Assembly: GCF_017848645.1 (NCBI RefSeq)
Contig: NZ_JAFEIF010000011.1
Location: 51,513-115,512 of the forward strand
Direction of reading: 5' to 3'
Origin: Limnohabitans sp.
GTDB lineage: Bacteria; Pseudomonadota; Gammaproteobacteria; Burkholderiales; Burkholderiaceae_C
Length of the DNA: 64,000 bases
Positions 34,810 through 43,175 of the stretch are shown piece after piece; the stretch's first letter is position 1; each line of letters opens with the position of its first letter. A program made the translations under genes and the position numbers. Below the pieces are notes generated by a model. That model was not told the origin of the DNA. It did no database searches and saw nothing but the letters and a program-made list of their open reading frames with translations.

Positions 34810-36878
34810 GCGAGGCAGCAGTGAATCAGCCGCATTGGGTGGTGGGTGTGGACGTGGGCGGGACCTTCACCGACCTGTTTGTGCTGGACGAAAAAACCGG
34901 CCAGGCCCGCATTGTCAAAGTGCCCTCAACCCGGGGCGAAGAAGCCCGGGGCTTCATGAACGGCATCGCCAAGGTCACCGGCAACACCGGGGCCGATGGT
35001 GCCAAAGAGATTGCCACCATCGTGCACGGCACGACGGTGGGCACCAACGCTTTGCTGGAGCGCAAGATCGCCCGCACCGGCATCATCACCACACGGGGTT
35101 TCCGCGATGTGCTGGAGATGCGCCGCCGTGACCGCCCGCAAACCTGGGGCCTGCGCGGCAGCTACACCCCGGTGGTGCCGCGTGCTTGGCGACTGGAAGT
35201 GGACGAGCGTGTGCTGGCCGATGGCCAGTTGCACACGCCCGTGAATCTGGACCAGGTGCGCGAACAAGCCCGCGCCTTGCTGGCCGAAGGCTGTGAGGCG
35301 GTGTGTGTGTTTTTTGTGCACGCCTATGCCAACCCCGGTAACGAACAAGCCGCGGTGGCCGCCGTGCGCGAGATCTGGCCCAACAGCTATGTGACAGCGG
35401 CCAGCGAAGTGCTGCCGGAGATCCGTGAGTTTGAGCGCTGCTCCACGGCCACGCTCAACGCCGCCTTGCAACCTGTGGTGGGCAGCTATTTGCAACGCCT
35501 CGATGGCGACTTGCGTGCCCAGGGCTTTGGTGGTGAGTTGCTGATTGTGCAAAGCAATGGCGGCGTGATGTCGCGCCAGACCGCTTGTGATGTGCCGGTG
35601 CGCACCGCGCTGTCAGGCCCGGCAGCGGGTGTGATGGCCTGCGCCGAAATCGCACGCGCTTCGGGCTTTGAAAACGTGATCACCGGCGACATCGGCGGCA
35701 CCTCGTTTGACGTGTCCTTGGTGGCCGGTGGCGAAGCGGCATTGGCCGCGCAAACCTCGATCGAGTTTGGCTTGGTGGTGCGCTCGCCCATGATCCAGAT
35801 CGAGACCATTGGTGCCGGTGGCGGCTCGATCGCTTCGGTCGATGCGGGCGGCATGCTGCAAGTGGGCCCCGAGTCGGCCGGCAGCATTCCCGGCCCCGCT
35901 TGTTACGGGCGCGGCAACACCCGCCCCACCGTGACCGACGCCAATGTGCTCTTGGGCCGCATCGCAGCAGACCGGCCTTTGGGTGGCGGGTTGTTGCAAA
36001 AGCTCGATTCGGGCTTGTCCGAAACAGCGATTGCCCAGCATGTGGCCGAGCCTTTGGGTTTGACCGCGCTGGCTGCAGCCGAAGCGATCTTGACGGTGGC
36101 CAATGCCCGCATGGCGGGCGCGATCCGCGTGGTGTCGATCGAGCGTGGGCACGATCCGCGCCAGTTCGCCTACATGCCCTTTGGCGGCGGCGGCGGCCTG
36201 CATGTCTGCGCCATGATGCGCGAGGTGGGCGTGACCACCGGCATCGTGCCGCGTTACCCGGGCGTCACATCGGCGCTGGGCTGCGTGATGGCCGACATGC
36301 GCCACGACGCGGTGCAGACCCTGAACGTGGCCCTGGCCGATGTGGCTTGGCCTGCGTTGCTGGAACGCGTGGATGGCCTGGCCGAGGCTTGCCAGGTGCG
36401 CCTCGATTCCGCCGGTGTGAATTTTGTGCGGGTGGACGAAGTCATCAGCTTTGACATGCTTTACATGGGCCAAACCCACACGCTGCAAGTGCCCCTGAAA
36501 CGAGAAGCTTTGAACGCGGCGGGTTTGTTGGCCGCGTTTGAAGCGGCTTACCAGCACGCCTTTGGCCGCGTGCTGCAAGGCCCGGTGATCCGGGTGATGA
36601 ACCTGCGTTATGCGCGCATCGGGCGGCGGCCCAAGTTCGACCTGGCGGTGCTGGCGCCACAAGGTGAAGGCCGCACGGCACCGGTGGGCGAGCAGCAGGT
36701 CTACCACCAGGGCCAGTGGTGGACTGCGCAGCGCTACGCGCGCCTGAGCCTGCCCGTGGGCACCGTGGTGCAAGGCCCGGCGATTTTGGAGCAGCCCGAC
36801 ACCACGGTGTGGTTGGAGCCGGGCTTTGAGGGCCGGGTGGACAAATTGGGCAACTTGTTGGTGGAGCGCACAGCATGA
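34806..36878 (+). CDS. Hydantoinase A/oxoprolinase family protein
   Basis: The 690-residue protein is the ATP-binding HyuA partner (ASKHA fold), starting with VVGVDVGGTFTDLFVLDEKTG. It has GTTVGTNALLERK, GDIGGTSFDVSLV as the second phosphate loop, and GAGGGSIASVDAGG. It phosphorylates the amide carbonyl so that the ring can be opened. Gene order B then A is reversed from some characterised operons. Both ends overlap neighbours by 4 bp. Alternatives are a lactamase or a carboxylase of the acetone/acetophenone type, but no third carboxylase subunit is present. Confidence 0.9.
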   Translation: MSEAAVNQPHWVVGVDVGGTFTDLFVLDEKTGQARIVKVPSTRGEEARGFMNGIAKVTGNTGADGAKEIATIVHGTTVGTNALLERKIARTGIITTRGFRDVLEMRRRDRPQTWGLRGSYTPVVPRAWRLEVDERVLADGQLHTPVNLDQVREQARALLAEGCEAVCVFFVHAYANPGNEQAAVAAVREIWPNSYVTAASEVLPEIREFERCSTATLNAALQPVVGSYLQRLDGDLRAQGFGGELLIVQSNGGVMSRQTACDVPVRTALSGPAAGVMACAEIARASGFENVITGDIGGTSFDVSLVAGGEAALAAQTSIEFGLVVRSPMIQIETIGAGGGSIASVDAGGMLQVGPESAGSIPGPACYGRGNTRPTVTDANVLLGRIAADRPLGGGLLQKLDSGLSETAIAQHVAEPLGLTALAAAEAILTVANARMAGAIRVVSIERGHDPRQFAYMPFGGGGGLHVCAMMREVGVTTGIVPRYPGVTSALGCVMADMRHDAVQTLNVALADVAWPALLERVDGLAEACQVRLDSAGVNFVRVDEVISFDMLYMGQTHTLQVPLKREALNAAGLLAAFEAAYQHAFGRVLQGPVIRVMNLRYARIGRRPKFDLAVLAPQGEGRTAPVGEQQVYHQGQWWTAQRYARLSLPVGTVVQGPAILEQPDTTVWLEPGFEGRVDKLGNLLVERTA

Positions 36879-37477
36879 ACTTGAAGAACGCGAAATTGGG
36901 CATGGTCATCGTGGACCTGCAAAACGATTTTCTGGCCCCCGACGGCGCTTATGCCCGGGGCAACACCCTGAGCGCCGAGGCGGTGAAGCTGCCCGAGCGC
37001 ATGGCCCCGGTGGCACGCGCCATCAAGGCCCGTGGCGGTTTGGTCACTGCCAGCCTGTTCACGCTCTGGCCCGATGCACAGGGCGAGCCCATGATCTCGG
37101 CGCACCTCAAAGAGCGCCGCCCGTTTTTGCGCAAAGGTGACTTCGCACCCGGCAGCCGAGGCCAGGCCAATGTGGACCTGCTCGCACCGCTGGTCGACGT
37201 GTCGGTGTTCAAGGTGGCGTATTCGGCCTTCTTCAATACACAGCTCGACTGGGTGCTCAAAAAATCGGGCATAGACACGCTGGTCGTCTGTGGCATCGTC
37301 ACCAACGGTGGTGTGGCCAGCACGGTGCGTGATGCGCATGTGCGTGACTACCACGCCATCGTCTTGTCGGACGGTTGCGCCGCCTTCAGCGAAGCCGCGC
37401 ACCAGGCCGCGCTGGCCGACATGGCTTCGGTGGGTGATGTCATGGACAGCGCCACTTTTTTGAAGCAACTGGGCTGA
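36875..37477 (+). CDS. Isochorismatase-fold hydrolase lacking the usual catalytic Cys
   Basis: The 200-residue protein has the cysteine-hydrolase fold: Asp14 in MVIVDLQNDFLAPDG, Lys113 in SVFKVAYSAF, and the motif CGIVTNGGVASTVRDA. In nicotinamidases, maleamate amidases and N-carbamoylsarcosine amidases the residue aligned with Gly146 is the nucleophilic Cys. Here it is Gly, as in true isochorismatases such as PhzD and EntB. So either the enzyme does not work through a thioester, or it acts on a non-amide substrate. It overlaps hyuA and lies 4 bp before the flavoprotein gene. Confidence 0.87.
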   Translation: MNLKNAKLGMVIVDLQNDFLAPDGAYARGNTLSAEAVKLPERMAPVARAIKARGGLVTASLFTLWPDAQGEPMISAHLKERRPFLRKGDFAPGSRGQANVDLLAPLVDVSVFKVAYSAFFNTQLDWVLKKSGIDTLVVCGIVTNGGVASTVRDAHVRDYHAIVLSDGCAAFSEAAHQAALADMASVGDVMDSATFLKQLG

Positions 37478-37481
37478 AGCC

Positions 37482-38882
37482 ATGAACGCGCCGCTGCCGC
37501 AAGTTCGCCTGGCTGCTGATTTGCAAGCCGAGGACCACACGCCGGTGGTGATCGTGGGCGCTGGCGCTTGTGGCCTCACGGCTGCGCTGGCCCTGCACCG
37601 CTTGGGTGTGGATTGTGTGGTGCTGGAGCGTGATGCCTTTGCAGCAGGCTCCACCGCTTTGTCCTCGGGCTTCATCCCGGCCCCCTGCACGCAAGCGCAA
37701 CAAGCGCAAGGCATCACCGACAGCGTGGCGCAGTTTGCGGCTGACATTCAAGCCAAGGCCCATGGCCAGGCCGCACCCCACTTGGTGCAGGCCTATGCCA
37801 AACACATCGGTCCCGCCATGGACGCGCTGGCCCAACACCACGGCCTGCCCTGGCAGGTGCTGGACAACTTTTTGTACCCGGGCCACAGCGCCCACCGCAT
37901 GCACGCCGTGCCCGAAAAAACCGGTGCCGGTTTGATGAGCCGCCTGCAAGCGGCGGCCGACGCCGCAGGCGTGGTGCTGCTCACACAAGCGCAAGTGACC
38001 GAGCTGTGGGCCGACGACGCGCAGCGCATCCACGGTGTGGGTTTTATCAGGCCCGATGGCCAGACCGAGCGCATCCGCTGCGATGCGGTGATCTTGGCTT
38101 GCAACGGATTTGGCGGTGCTGCGGCCATGGTGAAAGAGATGCTGCCCGAGATGGCCGAGGCCACTTATGCGGGCCATGTGGGCAACGACGGCAGTGCCAT
38201 CGCCTGGGGCCAACAACTGGGTGCGCGATTGGCCGACTTGGGCGCGTACCAAGGCCACGGCTCCTGGGCCGTGCCACAAGGCGCTTTGATTTCGTGGGCA
38301 CTGATGATGGAAGGCGGCGTGCAGATCAACGCCCAAGGCCAGCGCTTTCACGACGAAACCCAGGGCTACTCGGAGGCAGCGGTGCATGTGCTGGCTCAGC
38401 CGGGCGGTGTGGCCTGGAATGTGTTCGACGATGCGCTGCTGGCCTTTGCACAAGACTTTCCGGATTTGGTGGCGGCGCAAGGCGCGGGGGCGGTGCAACA
38501 CGCCGCCGATGTGGCCGCACTGGCTCAATTGATCGGTTGCCCACCCGAAGCCTTGCAAGCCACTTTGAACGCCGTGCAACCCGGCACCGACCCGTCCACA
38601 GGCCGTAACTTCAAACGCAAACTGCAAGCCCCGTTTCACGCCATCAAAGTCACGGGCGCTTTGTTCCACACCCAAGGCGGTTTGGACATCGACGCGCAAG
38701 CCCGCGTGTTGCGCGAAGACGGCACCCCTTTGCCCAATGTGCTGGCCGCAGGCGGCGCAGCGCGGGGCGTGTCGGGGCAGGCGCTGTGGGGCTACTTGTC
38801 GGGCAATGGCTTGCTCAGCGCCATTGCGGGCGGCCACATTGCAGCGCATACAGCACAACAACTTTTGAAAGACACGCCATGA
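37482..38882 (+). CDS. FAD-dependent oxidoreductase, fumarate reductase/KstD-like
   Basis: The 466-residue protein belongs to the FAD_binding_2 family. The dinucleotide motif GAGACG is at residues 26-31, followed by VVLERDAFAAGSTALSSG. The C-terminal part reads GALFHTQGGLDIDAQARVL and VLAAGGAARGVSGQ, as in fumarate reductase, urocanate reductase and 3-ketosteroid dehydrogenase. Such enzymes add or remove hydrogens at a C=C bond next to a carbonyl or carboxylate. No signal peptide, flavocytochrome haem motif or iron-sulfur subunit is seen. In this operon it could reduce or form a double bond in the ring or acid intermediate. Confidence 0.88.
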   Translation: MNAPLPQVRLAADLQAEDHTPVVIVGAGACGLTAALALHRLGVDCVVLERDAFAAGSTALSSGFIPAPCTQAQQAQGITDSVAQFAADIQAKAHGQAAPHLVQAYAKHIGPAMDALAQHHGLPWQVLDNFLYPGHSAHRMHAVPEKTGAGLMSRLQAAADAAGVVLLTQAQVTELWADDAQRIHGVGFIRPDGQTERIRCDAVILACNGFGGAAAMVKEMLPEMAEATYAGHVGNDGSAIAWGQQLGARLADLGAYQGHGSWAVPQGALISWALMMEGGVQINAQGQRFHDETQGYSEAAVHVLAQPGGVAWNVFDDALLAFAQDFPDLVAAQGAGAVQHAADVAALAQLIGCPPEALQATLNAVQPGTDPSTGRNFKRKLQAPFHAIKVTGALFHTQGGLDIDAQARVLREDGTPLPNVLAAGGAARGVSGQALWGYLSGNGLLSAIAGGHIAAHTAQQLLKDTP

Positions 38883-39760
38883 GTCAGCCGCACAATTTGG
38901 CCCAGCGCCTGCAACAAGCTCAGGCCTTGCTCGCCCCCGGTGTGTACGACGCGCTCACCGCGCTGGTCGCGCAGCAGGCCGGTTTTGAAGCCGTGTACCT
39001 GTCGGGCGCATCGATCGCCTACACGCGCCTGGGACGCTCCGACATTGGCCTGACCACCGCCACCGAAGTGGCACAGACCTTGGCGCACATCACCGACCGG
39101 GTGAATATTCCGGTCATCGTGGACGCCGACACCGGCTTTGGCAATGCGCTCAACACCCAGCGCACCGTGCGTGATTTTGAACGCGCCGGGGCCGCGATGA
39201 TCCAGATCGAGGATCAGACCTTCCCCAAACGCTGCGGCCACCTGGACGGCAAAGGTGTGGTGCCCGTGGCCGAGATGCAGGGCAAGCTGCGCGCCGCATT
39301 GGACGCCCGCCATGACAAAAACACCTTGATTTTGGCGCGCACCGACGCTGTGGCCGTGGAAGGCCTCGACGCCGCGCTGGAGCGGGCCGAGCGTTACCTG
39401 GAATGCGGGGTGGATGCGATCTTCATCGAGGCGCTCAGGTCCGATGAACAAATGAACCGCGCCTGCGCCCAGTTTGCCAAGCGTGTGCCACTGCTGGCCA
39501 ACATGGTCGAAGGTGGCAAAACGCCAGTGCAAAGCGCGGCCGAGTTGGGTGAGCGGGGTTTCAAGATCGTGATCTTTCCGGGTGGCACGGCGCGGGCGGT
39601 GCTGCACACGCTGCAAGGCTATTACTCGAGCTTGCACACGCACCAGACCACCCGCCCCTGGCAAGACCAGATGCTGGATTTTGATGGCCTGAACGCGGTC
39701 ATTGAAACCCCGCAGCTGCTGGCGCTGGGGCAGCGTTATGAAGGCCGCGAAAAGACATGA
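38879..39760 (+). CDS. Isocitrate lyase/PEP mutase family C-C lyase (2,3-dimethylmalate lyase-like)
   Basis: The 293-residue TIM-barrel protein has YLSGASIAYTRLGRSDIGL, the metal-binding VDADTGFGNALN and QIEDQ, and the loop PKRCGHLDGKGVVP. The Cys in KRCGH is the catalytic acid/base of isocitrate, methylisocitrate and dimethylmalate lyases and is missing in PEP mutases and oxaloacetate decarboxylases, so a retro-Claisen lyase is the best reading. It would split a malate-like hydroxyacid, such as that made by the LeuCD-like enzyme, into an oxoacid and a carboxylate. ATG 38879 overlaps the flavoprotein stop by 4 bp. Confidence 0.88.
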   Translation: MSQPHNLAQRLQQAQALLAPGVYDALTALVAQQAGFEAVYLSGASIAYTRLGRSDIGLTTATEVAQTLAHITDRVNIPVIVDADTGFGNALNTQRTVRDFERAGAAMIQIEDQTFPKRCGHLDGKGVVPVAEMQGKLRAALDARHDKNTLILARTDAVAVEGLDAALERAERYLECGVDAIFIEALRSDEQMNRACAQFAKRVPLLANMVEGGKTPVQSAAELGERGFKIVIFPGGTARAVLHTLQGYYSSLHTHQTTRPWQDQMLDFDGLNAVIETPQLLALGQRYEGREKT

Positions 39761-40254
39761 CGCAGCCCTTTGTTCTGCGGGGTCTGCAAGTCGGTGACAT
39801 CGGTTGGGTGGCGCACCGGCAGGGCATTTTGTACGCGCAGGAATACGGCTGGGACGGCACTTTCGAGGCCTTGGTGGCCGAGATCGCCGCGCAGTTCGTC
39901 AAAAATTTTGACGCTGAATGGGAGAACGCCTGGATCGCTGAACGCGAAGGCCAGGTGGTGGGCTCTGTGTTTTTGGTCAAGGTGTCCGAGCAAGAGGCGA
40001 AGTTGCGTTTGCTGTATGTGGAGCCCGATGCGCGTGGCGCAGGCCTGGGTCGACGCCTCACGCAAGAATGCATCGCGTTTGCCAAAGCCAAAGCTTACGC
40101 CAAGCTCACTTTGTGGACCAATGACATCCTGCATGCAGCCCGCCGTATTTACCAAGAGGCCGGGTTCGTGTTGGTGTCCGAAGAGCAGCACCACTCTTTT
40201 GGTGCCGATCTGGTGGGGCAGTATTGGTCGCTGGACCTTTGCCAAAGGCATTGA
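39757..40254 (+). CDS. GNAT family N-acetyltransferase
   Basis: The 165-residue protein has the GNAT acetyl-CoA site: LRLLYVEPDARGAGLGRRLTQECIAFAK, with the pyrophosphate loop RGAGLG, and the C-terminal AARRIYQEAGFVLV. The N-terminal RGLQVGDIGWVAHRQGILYAQEYGWD resembles the acetyltransferase half of MarR-GNAT proteins. It is the last gene of the operon (4-bp overlap with the lyase gene) and may detoxify an amine or amino compound of the pathway; the acceptor is not known. Confidence 0.88.
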   Translation: MTQPFVLRGLQVGDIGWVAHRQGILYAQEYGWDGTFEALVAEIAAQFVKNFDAEWENAWIAEREGQVVGSVFLVKVSEQEAKLRLLYVEPDARGAGLGRRLTQECIAFAKAKAYAKLTLWTNDILHAARRIYQEAGFVLVSEEQHHSFGADLVGQYWSLDLCQRH

Positions 40255-40281
40255 CCTGCAAGCGCTTGGTCCGTGACTGAC

Positions 40282-40998
40282 TTATGGACGCGTTGACCGG
40301 GGCGGGCACCAGCCCATTTCAAGCCAGTGCGCGTAGCCTGGCTTGAAGGGCCATGCCGTGTGTTGCACGGGGGTCCCGGGGGGCAAGACGTTTTCGGTCA
40401 GGTGGTCCAGCCAGGGGCTGATGGCGCCCATTTGATGCAACCAGGCTTGTCCTTCGGCCGTTTCCATGGCCACTCCGGCGCTGCCCTGGCGGGACAAAGG
40501 CAGGGTGGTGTCCGGCAAGCTGCGGCCAGACATGCGGTCGTGCACGCTGCCCCAAGCCACGTGCTGCAAGGTTTTTTGCAGCGATCGCAAACGGCGGCTC
40601 ACAGTATCCAGCGGTTCGTGGGTGAAGCGCAGCTGGCCCAGCAGGTTGTCGAACCAGAAAAAGGCCTTGGGCATGGCCTGGATGCTTTCACGCAAATGGG
40701 CCAGGCCATCCCCCGTGTGCAGGTGCAAACGCGTGCCCTGACTTTGCAAGTGCCGTCCGTGCCGCCAGCGAAACAGGGGCGCAGCCAAGGGGTCGATGTC
40801 CCAAGCGTGAACTTCATCAAATTGCGCCAGCCAGTGGGTGGGCAGCATCCAGCCCGCACTGCCCCCCAACAAAACCAGCTGTTGGCGAGGCATGGTTTGC
40901 GCCGTCAACCAGTCGGCTATTTGCGCAGACGCGCTCGCCCACTGTGCTTGGGATCGCCAAGCGCGCCAATGCCAATGCCATCCGCCAGTCAGGTTCAT
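40282..40998 (-). CDS. Hypothetical protein with Rossmann/methyltransferase-like features
   Basis: I do not recognise a named family. The 238-residue product has a GGSAG-containing loop (QQLVLLGGSAGWMLP, about residues 40-54) followed by DEVHAWDIDPLAAPLF, the layout of motif I and the acidic motif of SAM-dependent methyltransferases, and later FFWFDNLLGQL. It is rich in Trp and His and has no membrane segment. It converges with the catabolic operon and is followed at a distance by the VWA gene on the same strand. Function unknown. Confidence 0.7.
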   Translation of the reverse strand: MNLTGGWHWHWRAWRSQAQWASASAQIADWLTAQTMPRQQLVLLGGSAGWMLPTHWLAQFDEVHAWDIDPLAAPLFRWRHGRHLQSQGTRLHLHTGDGLAHLRESIQAMPKAFFWFDNLLGQLRFTHEPLDTVSRRLRSLQKTLQHVAWGSVHDRMSGRSLPDTTLPLSRQGSAGVAMETAEGQAWLHQMGAISPWLDHLTENVLPPGTPVQHTAWPFKPGYAHWLEMGWCPPRSTRP

Positions 40999-41047
40999 AC
41001 CCGAACTTTAAACCTTGAGCGCGCTGTTTTGCCCTGCATGGGCGGGC

Positions 41048-42142
41048 TCAAATGATGCGCCCGTGACGCCACCAAGTCCAGGCGCAGCCCCAGGACAGCA
41101 GCAGCATGCCCAGCAAGGCACACAAAGCGGAGATCTCGGTACGCCTGTGCTTTTTGAGCACGATCTTGCTGCTGAGCGATTTGTAAATCTGCAGCAAGTC
41201 CTGGCTGTTGTCGGCGCTGAAGTATTCAGCACGGGTGATCTCGGCGATTTTTTTCAGACTGGCTTCGTCCAGTTTGACGCGCATTTGCATGCCTTGGGCC
41301 TTGAGCACCGTGCCTTGCACCGAGCCCACACCCACGGTGTAGACGCGCACCCCCAGATCGGCGGCCACCTGGGCCATTTTGAGGGGGTCTGGCCCTGCAT
41401 TGCTTTGGCCATCGCTGAGCAGCACGATGGCCGCAGCGCTGTTGGAGCCGGGCGGCACTTTGGGCAGGCCGATCGGCGGTCGTGGTGCGACACCCGATGT
41501 GGGATCCGTTGGGGCAGGTGTGGGCCTCCCCAAAGGTGCTCCCGTGGAGGCGGGAGGGTTGGCTTCACCATCGATGAGGCCGCGCACGTCCAGGCCCGAG
41601 CCGGGCAGCATGGCATGCAGCGCAATCACGATGCCGCTGCCCAAGGCCGAGCCGGGTTGCAGGCTCAGCTGCTCGATGGCTTGAATGACCAAGTCGCGCT
41701 GGTCGGTGGGGGCCTGAACCAAGGCCGCCGCCCCGGCCACGCTGACCACGCCCAATTTGACCTGAGCAGGTTGTCCCATCACAAAGCTTTTGGCGGCCGC
41801 CTGGGCGGCTTCGATGCGGCTGGGTTGAACATCACCAGCCCGCATGCTGCCCGAGCTGTCGATGGCCAGCATCACGGTGTCAATACGGCTGGGCAACAAC
41901 AAAATGGCCTGCGGCCTGGCCATCGCCAGCAGAATGCCCGCCAAGCCCAACAGGACCATCAGCGCTGGGGCATGTCGCGTGAATCGAAGGGTGCTCACAC
42001 CGGTGTTCATGCTGGCCGAGGGCCAGGCCCGCTGCACGCCTCGTGCTTGCCAGGCGATGTAGAGACCCAGCCACAGCGGCAAGGTCGCCAGCAGCCACAG
42101 CAGGCGCGGCCAGACAAACTGGATCGAGTGCCATTCAGGCAT
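41048..42142 (-). CDS. VWA-domain membrane protein, BatA-like
   Basis: The 364-residue protein has an N-terminal BatA-like segment with two membrane helices (WPRLLWLLATLPLWLGLYIAW and LMVLLGLAGILLAMARPQ), then a von Willebrand A domain with the metal-ion site DSSGS and the LLSDGQSNAGPDP strand, and a C-terminal helix. A Pro/Gly-rich insertion splits the VWA domain (about residues 175-215). Such proteins work with MoxR ATPases and DUF58 proteins in metal insertion or envelope stress functions. ATG 42142 overlaps the DUF58 gene end by 8 bp. A paralogue lies at 45.2 kb on the other strand. Confidence 0.9.
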   Translation of the reverse strand: MPEWHSIQFVWPRLLWLLATLPLWLGLYIAWQARGVQRAWPSASMNTGVSTLRFTRHAPALMVLLGLAGILLAMARPQAILLLPSRIDTVMLAIDSSGSMRAGDVQPSRIEAAQAAAKSFVMGQPAQVKLGVVSVAGAAALVQAPTDQRDLVIQAIEQLSLQPGSALGSGIVIALHAMLPGSGLDVRGLIDGEANPPASTGAPLGRPTPAPTDPTSGVAPRPPIGLPKVPPGSNSAAAIVLLSDGQSNAGPDPLKMAQVAADLGVRVYTVGVGSVQGTVLKAQGMQMRVKLDEASLKKIAEITRAEYFSADNSQDLLQIYKSLSSKIVLKKHRRTEISALCALLGMLLLSWGCAWTWWRHGRII

Positions 42143-43175
42143 GAACGCCCCCTGTCGCCATGGGCCGCGAGCTTGCGGCACTGAGCTGGCTGGCGCGCTT
42201 GCGCAGTTGTGCAAACCGCAGCAGGGCCTGGTCCAGCGCTTCGTCGGTGTTCAGCTCCAGGCAGTCCACGCCGGCATGGGCCAGGCTGTCCAGCAAAACC
42301 GCTTCGCGGTCCTGGGCGTGTTGTGCAAAACGCTGGCGGAAAGCCGCATCGTTGCCATCCACCAGCAGCTGCTCGCCCGACTCGGCGTCTTGCACCAGCA
42401 GCATGCCTGTGTTGTCGGGCCAGGCCATCTCCAGCGGGTCGCGCAGGCGCACGGCCACCACTTCATGACGCAGGGCCAACTGGGCCAGCGGTTTTTCCCA
42501 GCCGGCTGGGCTGATGAAGTCCGACACCACAAACACCGCCGAGCGGCGTTTGAGCACCGACTGAGCCTGCATCAACCAGGGCCCCAGTGCGCTGGTCTGC
42601 ACGGCCTTGGCATGGACTGGGGCGGCGCGCAGCATCTGGTGCACGATGTACAGCAAATGGCGTCTGCCTGAGCGTGCGGGCACCACGCTGTGGGCGCTGT
42701 CTTGGCCCGTGAACAGCATCAGCCCCACGCGGTTGCCGTGTTGTGACAGCAGCTTGGACAGCACGGCCACGATGCTGCAAGCCAGTTCGCGCTTGCTGGT
42801 GGGGCCCGAACCGAAGGCCACGGAGGCAGACAGGTCCAGCACAAACCAGGCGGCGATTTCGCGGTCCTCCTGGTGTTCACGCACATAGGGGGTTTGCATG
42901 CGGGCGGTCACGTTCCAGTCGATGTGGCGCACGTCGTCGTGAGCTTGGTATTCGCGCAGATCGGCCAGCACCAGGCCAGTGCCGCGAAACAGGCTGCGGT
43001 AGTCGCCTTGCAGCTGACCATCGAGCCGTTTGAGCACGGTCCATTCCAGCCGCTGCAGCCATTGCGCAGCATGGGGCATGCTCGTGGCTGCGCCCGGCGA
43101 CCCCGAGACCATGGCCTGGGGCTGGCCTGGACTCACTGTGGCCTCAGCTGGCTTTTTGCGCAGAAAGCTGAACAT
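42135..43175 (-). CDS. DUF58 domain protein
   Basis: The 346-residue soluble protein has the DUF58 core GDYRSLFRGTGLVLADLREYQAHDDVRHIDWNVTARMQTPYVREHQEDRE and a VWA-like second half (WFVLDLSASVAFGSG). DUF58 proteins are standard partners of MoxR ATPases and VWA proteins. The start overlaps the moxR end by 32 bp, and the gene is followed by vwa; a later start would shorten the variable N-terminus. Confidence 0.92.
   Translation of the reverse strand: MFSFLRKKPAEATVSPGQPQAMVSGSPGAATSMPHAAQWLQRLEWTVLKRLDGQLQGDYRSLFRGTGLVLADLREYQAHDDVRHIDWNVTARMQTPYVREHQEDREIAAWFVLDLSASVAFGSGPTSKRELACSIVAVLSKLLSQHGNRVGLMLFTGQDSAHSVVPARSGRRHLLYIVHQMLRAAPVHAKAVQTSALGPWLMQAQSVLKRRSAVFVVSDFISPAGWEKPLAQLALRHEVVAVRLRDPLEMAWPDNTGMLLVQDAESGEQLLVDGNDAAFRQRFAQHAQDREAVLLDSLAHAGVDCLELNTDEALDQALLRFAQLRKRASQLSAASSRPMATGGVHA

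Noticed and set aside
36875..37477. Naming the isochorismatase-fold protein a maleamate or N-carbamoylsarcosine amidase
   Set aside because: The catalytic Cys is Gly, so an amidase label would go beyond the evidence.
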